This document shows, piece after piece, positions 10,869 to 20,187 of a DNA stretch of 64,000 bases. This DNA is from CAWKCE01 sp032127035. GTDB taxonomy: Bacteria; Actinomycetota; Actinomycetes; JAHEKZ01. The notes below the pieces were generated by a model that was given only the letters and a program-made list of their open reading frames with translations, was not told the DNA's origin and did no database searches. Location of the stretch: positions 806,001-870,000 of the forward strand of contig CAWKCE010000003.1 of assembly GCA_963848085.1 (NCBI GenBank). The letters are read 5' to 3'. The position numbers and the translations under genes were made by a program. Every line of letters starts with the position of its first letter. Position 1 is the stretch's first letter.

Positions 10869-11816
10869 GTGACCGGACACCCAGCCGTACAGCGCTTCGA
10901 CGGGCCGGAGGCCGTGCCCGCCGGCTGGCCCCGGTCGGTGGTCACCGTCGGCGTCTTCGATGGGGTCCACCTGGGCCACCGGGCCATCGTTGCTCGGGCC
11001 CGGGACCGCGCCTCGGGCACGGGCATGCCGGTCGTGGCGATCACCTTCGACCCTCACCCCAGCGAGGTGGTGCGGCCGGGCACGCATCCCACGATGCTCA
11101 GCACGTTGGATCACCGGGTTGCGTTGCTCGGGGAGGCCGGGGCGGACGCCGTGCTGGTACTGCCGTTCACCTGGGAGCTGTCCCAGCACACACCCGAGCA
11201 GTTCGTCGTCGAAGTGGTGACCGGGTCCCTGCATGCGGCCGCAGTGGTCGTGGGTGCCAACTTCCGGTTCGGGCATCGAGCTCTCGGCACGGTGGACACC
11301 TTGCGGCAGCTCGGCGAGCAGCTGGGGTTCGAGGTGGTAGCGGTCGACCTGGTGGGCGGTCCCGCTGTGAACTGGTCGAGCACCTACGTGCGGCAGTGCG
11401 TCCTCGAGGGTGACGTGGCGGAGGCGGGCGACATCCTGGGCCGGCCGCACCGCGTCGTCGGAACCGTCGTCCACGGCGACCACCGGGGCCGAGACCTCGG
11501 CTACCCCACGGCCAACCTGTCGTTGGGCCGGCACGCCGCGGTGCCGGCGGACGGGGTGTACGCGGGCCGGCTGGTGGTGGCCGACGAGCCGCTGCCGGCA
11601 GCAGTCTCGATCGGCACCAACCCGACCTTCGACGGGCTGGACCGCCGCGTCGAGGCGTACGTGCTCGACCGGGACGACCTCGAGCTGTACGGCCAGGTGG
11701 TCGCGTGCGAATTTGTCGCCCGGCTGCGGCCGACGCTCCGCTTCGACGCAGTCGACGCGCTCCTCGCCCAGATGGCGGTCGACGTCGAGCAGACCCGCCA
11801 GGCGCTGTCCCCCTGA
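10869..11816 (+). CDS. ribF: Bifunctional riboflavin kinase / FAD synthetase
   Basis: A 315-residue RibF that phosphorylates riboflavin to FMN and adenylylates FMN to FAD. The N-terminal nucleotidyltransferase half has GVFDGVHLGH (the HxGH motif), FDPHPSEVVRP, and a VNWSSTYVR segment. The C-terminal flavokinase half has GTVVHGDHRGRDLGYPTANL (GxPTAN) and SIGTNPTF. The GTG start has no clear Shine-Dalgarno; a CACCCT hexamer 6 bases ahead could be the -10 of a leaderless transcript. It ends 11 bases from the stop of the reverse membrane protein gene. Confidence 0.96.
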   Translation: MTGHPAVQRFDGPEAVPAGWPRSVVTVGVFDGVHLGHRAIVARARDRASGTGMPVVAITFDPHPSEVVRPGTHPTMLSTLDHRVALLGEAGADAVLVLPFTWELSQHTPEQFVVEVVTGSLHAAAVVVGANFRFGHRALGTVDTLRQLGEQLGFEVVAVDLVGGPAVNWSSTYVRQCVLEGDVAEAGDILGRPHRVVGTVVHGDHRGRDLGYPTANLSLGRHAAVPADGVYAGRLVVADEPLPAAVSIGTNPTFDGLDRRVEAYVLDRDDLELYGQVVACEFVARLRPTLRFDAVDALLAQMAVDVEQTRQALSP

Positions 11817-11827
11817 CCGCTCGGAGG

Positions 11828-13906
11828 TTACGTCAGGTGGCGGGCCCAGCTGGTGCCCTCGCGGCCCAACGATCGGACCGACTCCCACCGGGCGCCGGCC
11901 GCGACCAGCAGTGCGCCGGCGACGGCGAACGACACCCACTGGGGGAGGTACCGCCCGAGCTCGACGAGCTGGACCGCGGTGACCACCAGCAGCGCCGCCG
12001 CGCACGGGGCGACCACTCCGGCCAGCCGCCGCCACGCGCCGATGACCACGCCGACCGCCCCGACGAGGAACAGCGCGCCGACCCGGACCTGGTACGCGGT
12101 GCCGGGGTCCTCGGACCACCACCATCGGCCGAACGCGTCGTCGATCATCGCGAGCGTGGTGGGGCCGAGAGCCAGCGTCAGGGCCGGTCCGATGGTGACC
12201 AGCGAAGGGGTGGGCGCGGGACGCCGCAGGTACCAGGTCAGTACGCCGGCGACGCCGGCCACGGCGGCCAGGACGGCGGCGTAGATCTCCGGCGCGAACG
12301 CCGGGTCGAGGTCGCCGGTCTCGAGCAGCAGGGCCAGGGCAGCCCCTACCGCCAGGCCCGGGAGCCACACGCTCCATGCGGGCAGGCGCCTGCGGAGCGC
12401 CTCGGCCCAGGCTGCGGCGCCGGCGAGGATCAGCGCGGTGGCGATCCCGCGGCGGACGGTCTCGGTCGGGGGCGCGCCACTGGTCACGGCGACCAGCCAC
12501 GTGCCCAGGCCGGCGGAGGCCGCGACGAGGGTGAGGGCGCCTTGGGCGCCCGTGTCGCGCTCGTGCCGAGGGTCGACCTCAGCCAGACCGACCACCACCG
12601 TGGCCAGCGCCAGGCCGGCCACCGGACCCTGCCAGACGGCCCAGTCGTCCGTCCACGGCGCGACCAGCAGGCCGACGGCGGACGCGCCGACGGCAGCTGC
12701 GACGTAGTCCAGCGGCGGCTTCAGGGCGTCAGTCAGCCACCGCCGAGTCCACAGGGCGAGGGCGACGACGGTGAGGAGGACGAAGGCCGACCGAGACCGC
12801 GAGTCAGCTTGGGCGACACCGACCACCCAGGTGACCACGACCGTGACGCTCACCAGCGCCGCGGCGGACCACGCCGGCTCGCGTCGGTGGTTCGGGAGGC
12901 CGCGCGCCAGCAGGACGTCGACCACGGCGGCGCCGACCAGGGCGACCGAGAACACGAACGCCCGGGTCGCGTCGGTGACCTCCCCGCGGTCGGCGAGGTA
13001 CCCCGCCAGGACCAGCGCCCCTAGCACCAGAGACAGCGCCGCCAGCGGTGGCCAGGTGCGGACGTGTAGCTCGTCGGCGAGCAGCAGCAACGCCACCGCG
13101 CCGAGCAGCAGGACCGCCGCCGCCCACCAGGCCCACGAGTCGCCGAGGGGGACGGCGTCGTCTGCCGGCGCCGTGGAGAGCAGGGCCAAGGCCAGCGTCG
13201 CGCCCGCGAGCGCAGCGACCTCGCCGACGGCGGCCAGGCGGCTTCGCACGGCAACGCCGACGCCAGCCAGCGCGACTGAGGCAACCGCCGCCGCGACCAG
13301 TGCCCCGGTCTCGCCCACGACGTCGACGCCGAGGGAGCGCGTCGCCACGGTGCTGACAGCCACGAGCAGAGCGCCCACGATCCCTAAGGTCGTCGCGGTC
13401 CCCGGGAGGCGATCCCGGAGCCGGACTCCGGTCGTGATGGCCGCCGCCCCCAGCCCGAACAGGGTCACCAGCTGGCCGACCGGGCCCAACAGGTCCCACG
13501 CGAAGGCGACGAAGGCGATCCCGGCGAGCACCAGCAGGACCGCTCCTCCCGCCAGCAGGACGGTGCCGGCCGCAGGTGCGCCCCGTGGGGGCGCGGGCGC
13601 CGGCCGTGAGCCACCCGTCCTGGGGGCGCCGGGCAGGCCGACCGACCGGTCGGCCCCGAAGGCGGACCAGCCCTCGGCGGGAAGGTCGCCGTCCATCAGC
13701 CGGTCGCGCAGCCAGCTCGCTCGAGATGTCGCCCAGCTGCTCCAGGAGTCGAGCTCGGCCAGCTCCGCGAGTGCGGCCATCGGCAGGGACCGCCCGCAGG
13801 CGCGGCACGCAACCGTGTCGCCGACCGGGTCCGTGGGCAGCGCGGCGCCGCATCCGGGGCAGCGCGGCAGGGGCGGCCCGACGGGAGCGGACGCGGGGTC
13901 GGTCAT
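11828..13906 (-). CDS. Large multi-pass membrane protein with N-terminal zinc ribbon
   Basis: About 692 residues if it starts at the ATG at 13906 (an ATG at 13948 would add 14). The N-terminus has two CxxC pairs (RCPGCGAALP, then VACRACGRSLP), a likely zinc ribbon; after a short linker there are many Ala/Val/Leu-rich membrane segments to the C-terminus, estimated at around 20. This matches the look of the actinobacterial SCO7613 C-terminal-domain membrane proteins; function is unknown. It is transcribed against its neighbours and lies between ribF and rpsO, which are usually adjacent. Confidence 0.75.
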   Translation of the reverse strand: MTDPASAPVGPPLPRCPGCGAALPTDPVGDTVACRACGRSLPMAALAELAELDSWSSWATSRASWLRDRLMDGDLPAEGWSAFGADRSVGLPGAPRTGGSRPAPAPPRGAPAAGTVLLAGGAVLLVLAGIAFVAFAWDLLGPVGQLVTLFGLGAAAITTGVRLRDRLPGTATTLGIVGALLVAVSTVATRSLGVDVVGETGALVAAAVASVALAGVGVAVRSRLAAVGEVAALAGATLALALLSTAPADDAVPLGDSWAWWAAAVLLLGAVALLLLADELHVRTWPPLAALSLVLGALVLAGYLADRGEVTDATRAFVFSVALVGAAVVDVLLARGLPNHRREPAWSAAALVSVTVVVTWVVGVAQADSRSRSAFVLLTVVALALWTRRWLTDALKPPLDYVAAAVGASAVGLLVAPWTDDWAVWQGPVAGLALATVVVGLAEVDPRHERDTGAQGALTLVAASAGLGTWLVAVTSGAPPTETVRRGIATALILAGAAAWAEALRRRLPAWSVWLPGLAVGAALALLLETGDLDPAFAPEIYAAVLAAVAGVAGVLTWYLRRPAPTPSLVTIGPALTLALGPTTLAMIDDAFGRWWWSEDPGTAYQVRVGALFLVGAVGVVIGAWRRLAGVVAPCAAALLVVTAVQLVELGRYLPQWVSFAVAGALLVAAGARWESVRSLGREGTSWARHLT

Positions 13907-13962
13907 GGGTGCAGCCTGGCACGTCGTTCTCGGCTCGGTTAGGGCCATCCGCCCGCCGCTGG

Positions 13963-13968
13963 TAGCCT
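13963..13968 (+). promoter_or_regulatory. rpsO: Possible -10 for rpsO
   Basis: TAGCCT fits TAnnnT and would leave a leader of about 80 bases before the rpsO GTG. A weak TTAGGG lies 18 bases upstream as a -35 candidate. A long leader is expected because S15 represses its own mRNA in several bacteria. Confidence 0.4.
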
Positions 13969-14056
13969 GAGCCCGCCGTTCGACGGCCGCGGAGCCAGAG
14001 AGCCCGGGTGGACCTGCCCCGGAGCGCCGCGCAGCCCATACGAGAAGGAGTCGCTG

Positions 14057-14326
14057 GTGTCGCTCGATACCGCCACGAAGAAGCAGATCATGGCCGAGTA
14101 CGCCACCACCGAAGGCGACTCCGGATCACCCGAGGTCCAGGTAGCGCTGTTGTCACGGCGCATCGCGGACCTCACCGAGCATCTGAAGGAGCACAAGCAC
14201 GACCACCACAGCAGGCGAGGCCTGCTGCTGTTGGTCGGGCAGCGCCGTCGGTTGCTCAACTACCTGTCCAACACCGACATCGAGCGCTACCGCCGCCTCA
14301 TCGAGCGGCTCGGCCTTCGTCGGTAG
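14057..14326 (+). CDS. rpsO: 30S ribosomal protein S15
   Basis: An 89-residue S15, a primary 16S rRNA binder in the central domain of the 30S subunit. The standard fold is evident: IMAEYATTEGDSGSPEVQVALLS, the rRNA-contacting HKHDHHSRRGLLLLVGQRRRLLNYL, and a C-terminal RYRRLIERLGLRR. The GTG start has AAGGAG 6 bases upstream. It precedes pnp as in many bacteria, with about 185 bases between. Confidence 0.97.
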   Translation: MSLDTATKKQIMAEYATTEGDSGSPEVQVALLSRRIADLTEHLKEHKHDHHSRRGLLLLVGQRRRLLNYLSNTDIERYRRLIERLGLRR

Positions 14327-14340
14327 GGTCAGGCCCGTAC

Positions 14341-14354
14341 CGCCCCTCGGGGCG
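14341..14354 (+). terminator. Short GC hairpin between rpsO and pnp
   Basis: CGCCCC-TC-GGGGCG forms a compact 6-base-pair stem 15 bases after the rpsO stop. It could attenuate read-through into pnp or be an mRNA-processing site. The remaining 150 bases up to pnp show no gene; a repeated GACGT/CGTCC pattern is present but unassigned. Confidence 0.4.
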
Positions 14355-14511
14355 ACCACCCGTCGTGACGTCCAAGCGTCCTGACGTCGGTCCTCGGTAG
14401 TGGCGACCCGGATGCGCGCAAGCGCCGCCCGGGAGCCTCGATCGAAGACCGGCTACTCGCTGGACCTCCCGCGACGTGAGGGTCGACCCCCCATCGCAAG
14501 GAGGTAGACCC

Positions 14512-16713
14512 GTGGAGGGTCTCGACGTTCAGTTCAGTGAAGCCGTGATCGACAACGGCTCGTTCGGCAAGAGAATCGTCAAGTTCGAAACCGGGCGTCT
14601 TGCCCGGCAGGCCGCCGGCTCCGCCGTGGCCTACCTCGACGACGACACCATGGTGCTCTCGGCGACAACTGCCTCGAAGCACCCCAAGGACCAGCTCGAC
14701 TTCTTCCCCCTGACGGTCGACGTCGAGGAGCGGATGTACGCGATCGGGAAGATCCCCGGCTCGTTCTTCCGCCGGGAAGGTCGCCCCAGCGAGGAGGCCA
14801 TCCTCACCTGCCGGCTCATCGACCGGCCGCTGCGTCCCTCCTTCGCGAAGGGGCTCCGCAACGAGATCCAGATCGTCGAGACGATCATGTCGTTGCACCT
14901 GGACGACCTGTACGACGTCGTGGCGATCAACGCCGCGTCGATGTCGACCTCGCTGTCCGGGATTCCGTTCAGCGGGCCCATCGGCGCCGTCCGCGTGGCA
15001 CTCGTCGACGGCCAGTGGGTGGCCTTCCCGACGCACTCGCTGCTCGAGCGGGCGGTGTTCGACATGGTCGTCGCTGGCCGCGTCGTCGGTGACGACGTCG
15101 CGATCATGATGGTCGAGGCGGAGGCCACCACAGAGACGATCACGCTGGTCTCTCGTGGCGCGACCGCGCCCACCGAGGAGGTCGTGGCCGAAGGCCTCGA
15201 GGCCGCCAAGGTGTCCATCCGCTCGCTGTGCGAGGCGCAGGTCGAGCTGGCCGCGAAGGCAGCCAAGCCGACGGCCGAGTTCAAGCGCTTCCTGGACTAC
15301 GACGACGACGTCTACGCCGCGGTCGAGGCCGCGGTGAGCGACGACTTGGCCAAGGCCCTGACGATCGCCGGCAAGCAGGAGCGCGAGGCTGAGCTCGATC
15401 GCATCAAGGCCGTCGCCGTCGAGCAGGTGGGACCGACTGTCGAAGGACGCGAGAAGCAGGTGGGGGCAGCCTTCCGGGGCGTCACCAAGAAGCTGGTCCG
15501 CCAGCGGATCCTCCGCGACAAGGTGCGCATCGACGGTCGGACGCCGACCGAGATCCGCCGACTCACCGCGGAGGTCGGGATCGTCCCGCTGGCCCACGGC
15601 TCAGCCCTGTTCGAGCGCGGCGAGACCCAGATCCTGGGTGTGACCACGCTGAACATGCTGCGCATGGAGCAGATGCTCGACACGCTGTCTCCGGAGAACC
15701 GCAAGCGCTACATGCACAACTACAACTTCCCGCCCTACTCCGTCGGTGAGACGGGCCGCGTGGGCTCGCCCAAGCGGCGCGAGGTGGGGCACGGAGCGCT
15801 CGCGGAGCGGGCTCTCAAGCCCGTGCTGCCGAGCCGGGAGGACTTCCCCTACGCGATCCGGCAGGTGTCCGAGGCGCTCGGCTCCAACGGGTCGACGTCG
15901 ATGGGCTCGGTCTGCGCGTCCACCATGTCGCTGCTTCACGCCGGTGCGCCGCTCAAGGCGCCGGTTGCCGGTATCGCCATGGGTCTGGTCTCCGACGAGG
16001 TCGACGGCGTGACCGAGTACGTTGCGCTGACCGACATCCTCGGCGCCGAGGACGCCTTCGGCGACATGGACTTCAAGGTCGCGGGAACTCGGGACTTCGT
16101 CACCGCGCTCCAGCTGGACACCAAGCTCGACGGCATTCCTGCGTCCGTGCTTGCCGGAGCTCTCACCCAGGCGCGCGACGCCAGGCTCACGATCCTCGAC
16201 GTCATGGCCGAGGCGATCAGCGAGCCGGACGAGATGGCGCCGAACGCGCCACGCGTGATCAGCATCAAGATCCCGGTTGACAAGATCGGCGAGGTCATCG
16301 GGCCGAAGGGCAAGATGATCAACTCGATCCAGGACGACACCGGTGCCGACATCACCATCGAGGACGACGGCACGATCTACATCGGTGCCGTTGACGGACC
16401 GTCGGCGGAGGCCGCGCGGACGTCGATCAACTCGATCGCCAACCCGACGATGCCCGAGGTCGGGGAGCGCTTCCTGGGCACGGTGGTGAAGACCACCAAC
16501 TTCGGCGCGTTCGTGTCGCTGATGCCCGGCAAGGACGGCCTCCTGCACATCTCGGAGGTCAAGAAGATCGCTGGCAAGCCCCGGATCGACAGCGTCGAGG
16601 AAGTCCTCAACGTCGGCGACAAGGTGCGGGTCGCGATCAAGGAGATCGACGACCGCGGCAAGCTGTCGCTGATCCCCGCGCCAGACGACGCCGAAGCCAC
16701 GACCGACGCCTGA
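14512..16713 (+). CDS. pnp: Polyribonucleotide nucleotidyltransferase (PNPase)
   Basis: A 733-residue PNPase, the phosphorolytic 3'-5' exonuclease that also makes 3' tails; in actinobacteria it doubles as a (p)ppGpp-linked enzyme. Order: RNase PH-like domain 1 (FETGRLARQAAGSAVAYL onward), an all-helical linker, RNase PH domain 2 (about 320-545, with FPYAIRQVSEALGSNGSTSM), KH domain (IGEVIGPKGKMI, near 585) and S1 domain (GTVVKTTNFGAFVSL, near 652). The GTG at 14512 is chosen because AAGGAGG lies 7 bases before it; an in-frame GTG at 14476 lacks such a site. Confidence 0.97.
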   Translation: MEGLDVQFSEAVIDNGSFGKRIVKFETGRLARQAAGSAVAYLDDDTMVLSATTASKHPKDQLDFFPLTVDVEERMYAIGKIPGSFFRREGRPSEEAILTCRLIDRPLRPSFAKGLRNEIQIVETIMSLHLDDLYDVVAINAASMSTSLSGIPFSGPIGAVRVALVDGQWVAFPTHSLLERAVFDMVVAGRVVGDDVAIMMVEAEATTETITLVSRGATAPTEEVVAEGLEAAKVSIRSLCEAQVELAAKAAKPTAEFKRFLDYDDDVYAAVEAAVSDDLAKALTIAGKQEREAELDRIKAVAVEQVGPTVEGREKQVGAAFRGVTKKLVRQRILRDKVRIDGRTPTEIRRLTAEVGIVPLAHGSALFERGETQILGVTTLNMLRMEQMLDTLSPENRKRYMHNYNFPPYSVGETGRVGSPKRREVGHGALAERALKPVLPSREDFPYAIRQVSEALGSNGSTSMGSVCASTMSLLHAGAPLKAPVAGIAMGLVSDEVDGVTEYVALTDILGAEDAFGDMDFKVAGTRDFVTALQLDTKLDGIPASVLAGALTQARDARLTILDVMAEAISEPDEMAPNAPRVISIKIPVDKIGEVIGPKGKMINSIQDDTGADITIEDDGTIYIGAVDGPSAEAARTSINSIANPTMPEVGERFLGTVVKTTNFGAFVSLMPGKDGLLHISEVKKIAGKPRIDSVEEVLNVGDKVRVAIKEIDDRGKLSLIPAPDDAEATTDA

Positions 16714-16715
16714 TC

Positions 16716-18074
16716 GTGGCTCGAGCGGCTACGGCCGTCGAACAGACGCCCGGTAGCACCCTTACCCTTCACCGCGGCCGTGACGGCAGTGTGGTGAAGC
16801 GGACGGTGCTGCCGGGCGGTCTTCGTATCGTGACCGAGTCGGTGCCGACTGTTCGCTCGGTGTCGTTCGGCATGTGGGTCGGTGTCGGGTCGCGCGACGA
16901 GTCCGTCCGGCAGGCTGGCGCCTCGCACTTCCTCGAGCACCTGCTCTTCAAGGGCACCGAGCGTCGCACCGCGCTGGAGCTGTCGTCCGAGGTCGACCGG
17001 CTCGGTGGCGAGATGAACGCGTTCACCGCGAAGGAGTACACCTGCTACTACGCGCGGGTTCTCGACACCGACCTTCCGGTTGCCGTGGACGTCCTCACTG
17101 ACATGGTCACCTCTTCGCTCATCAGCGGCGACGACTACGAGGCCGAGCGTGGTGTCATCTGCGAGGAGATCGCGATGCACGACGACGACCCGGCGGACGT
17201 CGTGCATGATGCGTTCGCTCATGCCGTGTTTGGCGACTCGCCACTCGGTCGACCCATTCTCGGCAGCGTGGACTCCATCGAAGCGCTGCCACGGGACACC
17301 GTGCGTCGCTTCTACCGGCGCTGGTACCAGCCGCGGCACGTCGTGATCGCGGCAGCCGGAAACCTCGACCACGCTTGGGTGGTACGCCTGGTGAAGAAGG
17401 CGTTCGCCACGGCGGGGGTCCCGCTGAGTGGCGACGACAGACCGGCACCACCGCGGGCTGCGTCGGGCGCCCGCCGGGTCCCTCGGCGGTCGGACGACCC
17501 ACAGGTGCTGTCACGCAGCACGGAGCAGGCGAACCTCGTCCTCGGGATGCCCGGGCTGTCACGGTCCGACGACCGACGCTTCGCCCTCGGAGTGCTGAAC
17601 TCCGCCCTCGGCGGCGGCATGTCCAGCCGGCTCTTCCAGGAGATCCGAGAGAAGCGCGGACTCGCCTACTCGGTCTACTCGTACAACTCGCAGTACGCCG
17701 ACACCGGGCTGTTCGGGGTGTACGCGGGGTGTCTGCCGAAGAAGGTCGATGACGTCGTGGACCTGTGCCGAACCGAGCTGGCAGCGGTGGTCGCCTCCGG
17801 TCTCACCGTCGAGGAGCTGGAGCGGGGCAAGGGGCAGCTCCGCGGGTCGATCGTGCTCGGGCTTGAAGACACGGGTTCTCGGATGAGCCGGATCGGCAAG
17901 AGCGAGCTGGTCTACGGCGAGCTGCTCAGCGTTGACGAGGTCCTGTCACGGATCCAGGAGGTGACCCTCCCGGCGGTTCGCGACGTGGCGGAGTCCGTCC
18001 TGGGAGCCCGTCCGACTCTGGCCGTCATCGGGCCGTTCGAGGGTTCCCGTCGATTCGGGTCGGTGCCGGCGTGA
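16716..18074 (+). CDS. M16 family zinc metallopeptidase
   Basis: A 452-residue pitrilysin/mitochondrial-processing-peptidase-like protease. The inverted zinc motif is HFLEH (His71, Glu74, His75) with the third ligand Glu151, giving the exact HxxEH-x76-E spacing of the active M16 subunit. The C-terminal half has the conserved GLAYSVYSYNSQY (the RGLAYxV substrate-binding element). One half is active and the other structural in M16B proteins. The GTG start is 2 bases after pnp and the stop overlaps dapB by 4, a common actinobacterial order. Substrate unknown. Confidence 0.9.
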   Translation: MARAATAVEQTPGSTLTLHRGRDGSVVKRTVLPGGLRIVTESVPTVRSVSFGMWVGVGSRDESVRQAGASHFLEHLLFKGTERRTALELSSEVDRLGGEMNAFTAKEYTCYYARVLDTDLPVAVDVLTDMVTSSLISGDDYEAERGVICEEIAMHDDDPADVVHDAFAHAVFGDSPLGRPILGSVDSIEALPRDTVRRFYRRWYQPRHVVIAAAGNLDHAWVVRLVKKAFATAGVPLSGDDRPAPPRAASGARRVPRRSDDPQVLSRSTEQANLVLGMPGLSRSDDRRFALGVLNSALGGGMSSRLFQEIREKRGLAYSVYSYNSQYADTGLFGVYAGCLPKKVDDVVDLCRTELAAVVASGLTVEELERGKGQLRGSIVLGLEDTGSRMSRIGKSELVYGELLSVDEVLSRIQEVTLPAVRDVAESVLGARPTLAVIGPFEGSRRFGSVPA

Positions 18075-18823
18075 CCGCGGGGCTGCGCGTGGCGGTGCTC
18101 GGTGCCCGCGGCCGCATGGGTGCTGAGGTCTGCCGCGCGGTCGAGGCGACCGACGACCTCCGCCTCGTGGCTGCCATCGACGAGGACGGCGGCGTGGCCG
18201 ACGCGGTCACCGCAGGCGCGCAGGTGGTGGTCGACTTCACCCGACCAGACGTGGTGATGGCATCGCTGGCCGAGGTCATCGACCGCGGCATGCACGCCGT
18301 TGTCGGCACCAGCGGATTTGACCAAGCCCGCCTCAACCAGGTCGCCGACTGGCTCGATGCGGCCCCGGGAGTCGGCGTCGTCGTGGCACCGAACTTCGCT
18401 CTTGGCGCGGTCCTCATGATGCGCTTCGCCCGGCAGGCGGCGCCACTGTTCGAGTCGGTCGAGGTCGTGGAGCTCCACCACCCGGCGAAGGTCGACGCAC
18501 CGAGCGGCACCGCCATCCGTACCGCTGAGGAGATGGCAGCTGCCCGCGCTGCCGCCGGAGTGTCGACGGTGTCCGATGCCGCCGACTCGGGAGCCCGGGG
18601 CGCGTCGATCGCCGGCATCCCGGTGCACTCGGTCCGACTTCGTGGGCTCGTCGCGCACCAGGAGGTGCTGCTCGGCAACCCGGGGGAGACACTGACCGTC
18701 CGCCACGACTCGTTCGACCGCAGCTCGTTCATGCCCGGAGTCCTCGCCGCGGTACGCACTGTTGCCTCCCGCCCCGGACTCACCGTTGGGCTCGAGGCGG
18801 TGCTGGGGCTCGACGCGCAGTGA
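18071..18823 (+). CDS. dapB: 4-hydroxy-tetrahydrodipicolinate reductase
   Basis: A 250-residue DapB, the NAD(P)H-dependent second step of the diaminopimelate/lysine branch. The N-terminus has a Rossmann motif (VAVLGARGRMG); the active-site signature ELHHPAKVDAPSGTA places the catalytic His at 136-137 and Lys140. The GTG start overlaps the M16 protease stop and the stop overlaps the next gene. The partner enzymes dapA and dapF lie elsewhere in the window. Confidence 0.96.
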   Translation: MTAGLRVAVLGARGRMGAEVCRAVEATDDLRLVAAIDEDGGVADAVTAGAQVVVDFTRPDVVMASLAEVIDRGMHAVVGTSGFDQARLNQVADWLDAAPGVGVVVAPNFALGAVLMMRFARQAAPLFESVEVVELHHPAKVDAPSGTAIRTAEEMAAARAAAGVSTVSDAADSGARGASIAGIPVHSVRLRGLVAHQEVLLGNPGETLTVRHDSFDRSSFMPGVLAAVRTVASRPGLTVGLEAVLGLDAQ

Positions 18824-19266
18824 CCGCCCGCCGCGTCGTCTGGGTGCTCGTCGCGGCCGTGGTCGCGTATCTCCTGGTCATCGGACAGCGCGCCTGGCTG
18901 CTGATCACCTCGGGAGCACCTGTGGCGGTGGTGATGGGAGTGGGCCTGCTGGCGCTGCCTGCGATCGGCGCCTACGTCGTGGGCCGCGAGCTGCAGTTTG
19001 GTGTCCAGGCGCAGGATCTGGGACGCCGGCTGGAGTCCGAGGGCGGCGTCCCCGACGACGTGCTCCCGCTGCGCCCCAGCGGGCGACCTGACCGAGCAGC
19101 GGCGTCGGCCTTGTTCGACAGCTACCGGGTGGCCGTCGAGGCCGACCCGCAGGACTGGCAACGGTGGTACCGGTTGGGCCTGGTCTACGACGCGGCGGGC
19201 GACCGCCGCCGCGCACGGGCGGCAGTCCGCACGGCCATCCGGCTCGCGTCCCGCCCGCCCCACTAG
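18820..19266 (+). CDS. Small membrane protein with TPR-like C-terminus
   Basis: A 148-residue protein: two predicted membrane segments at about 7-30 and 35-55 (VVWVLVAAVVAYLLVI; VVMGVGLLALPAIGAYVVG), then a soluble part ending in a tetratricopeptide-like motif (WQRWYRLGLVYDAAGDRRRARAA). Such genes commonly follow dapB in actinobacteria; function unknown. GTG start overlaps the dapB stop by 4 bases. It converges on the PH-domain gene with only 25 bases between stops. Confidence 0.75.
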   Translation: MTARRVVWVLVAAVVAYLLVIGQRAWLLITSGAPVAVVMGVGLLALPAIGAYVVGRELQFGVQAQDLGRRLESEGGVPDDVLPLRPSGRPDRAAASALFDSYRVAVEADPQDWQRWYRLGLVYDAAGDRRRARAAVRTAIRLASRPPH

Positions 19267-19291
19267 GTACCGACGAGCCCCCGATGACCGC

Positions 19292-19888
19292 TCAGCTCGG
19301 GTCGCGACCGGCTTCCCGCCACCAGCGCTCGACCGCCCCGGCCGCCATGTCGTAGGCCTCCCGACGGCCGAAGAAGTCCGCTCCGACCGACGAGACCGGG
19401 GTTCGGATCGGGCCGAGGTCGCGCAGCGTGACCACCACGGAGTCGGCCGGGACCCGCGGGGCCGGCCACCCCAGGACTCCGGCGGATGACCGGACGTCGC
19501 TGACATCGACGACCTCGCTCCAGGTCGACGTGAGAGTCCGCCGGACGGTCACCATGCGGAGCCCGTAGTCGTTGACGTAGACGCCGCTGGCGAACAGCCG
19601 GCCCACCAGCACGGCGAGGCCGGCGACGACCGGGCCGACCACCAGTGCGACCGCCCCGCGTTCCACGAGGGGGAGGCCCGGGGCCAGGACCACCAGCACG
19701 GCACCCGCGGCGAAGTAGGAGATGAGCAGCGCCAACAGGACCACGACGGCGACCCGGGGAAAGCCGGGTCGGTAGGGGCGGATCCACGTCACCTGTCGGT
19801 AGGCATCGCCAACCGGCCCCGCTGGCCGGTCCGGCCAGAACTTCCACCCGCTGCGCCAGTAGCTCACCGGCCCATCATCCACTGTCAT
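19292..19888 (-). CDS. PH-domain-like membrane protein
   Basis: A 198-residue protein with two membrane helices (about 45-70 and 75-95: VAVVVLLALLISYF; ALVVGPVVAGLAVLV) followed by a beta-rich segment resembling bacterial PH domains (GVYVNDYGLRMVTVRRTLTSTWSEVVDV). Function unknown. It is last in a reverse operon whose genes all overlap by 1-4 bases (GNAT, DUF2461, azlC, azlD, this gene); its ATG overlaps the azlD TGA (ATGA). Confidence 0.72.
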   Translation of the reverse strand: MTVDDGPVSYWRSGWKFWPDRPAGPVGDAYRQVTWIRPYRPGFPRVAVVVLLALLISYFAAGAVLVVLAPGLPLVERGAVALVVGPVVAGLAVLVGRLFASGVYVNDYGLRMVTVRRTLTSTWSEVVDVSDVRSSAGVLGWPAPRVPADSVVVTLRDLGPIRTPVSSVGADFFGRREAYDMAAGAVERWWREAGRDPS

Positions 19889-20187
19889 CCGCCGACGGCC
19901 CGCAGGCCGGCAGCGACCGCCGCGGCGCCGAGCACGACCACCAGGAAGGGCGCCCGCACCAGCAACGCCCCGACGGCAAAGGCGAGGCCTGCGGCGCGGG
20001 CGTCAAGCACGAGGTGCTCGCCCGACGCGAAGATCTGAACCCCGGTGAGCGCCGCGAGCAGAGCCACCGGCAGCAGAGCAGCGATGCGTCTGACCCGCGG
20101 CGACTGCAGCACCTTGGCCGGCGTCGACAGCCCCGCCAGCTTGAGCAGGTAGGCGCCGACCGAGGTCGCGAGGATCGCGGGCCACAT
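19885..20187 (-). CDS. azlD: AzlD-type branched-chain amino acid exporter subunit
   Basis: A 100-residue membrane protein with four hydrophobic segments, of the AzlD/YgaH family: WPAILATSVGAYLLKLAGL and later LLPVALLAALTG. AzlC and AzlD form a two-component exporter of branched-chain amino acids (YgaZH in E. coli). Start chosen at the ATG overlapping the azlC stop (TGATG); the open frame begins 12 codons earlier inside azlC. Confidence 0.85.
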   Translation of the reverse strand: MWPAILATSVGAYLLKLAGLSTPAKVLQSPRVRRIAALLPVALLAALTGVQIFASGEHLVLDARAAGLAFAVGALLVRAPFLVVVLGAAAVAAGLRAVGG

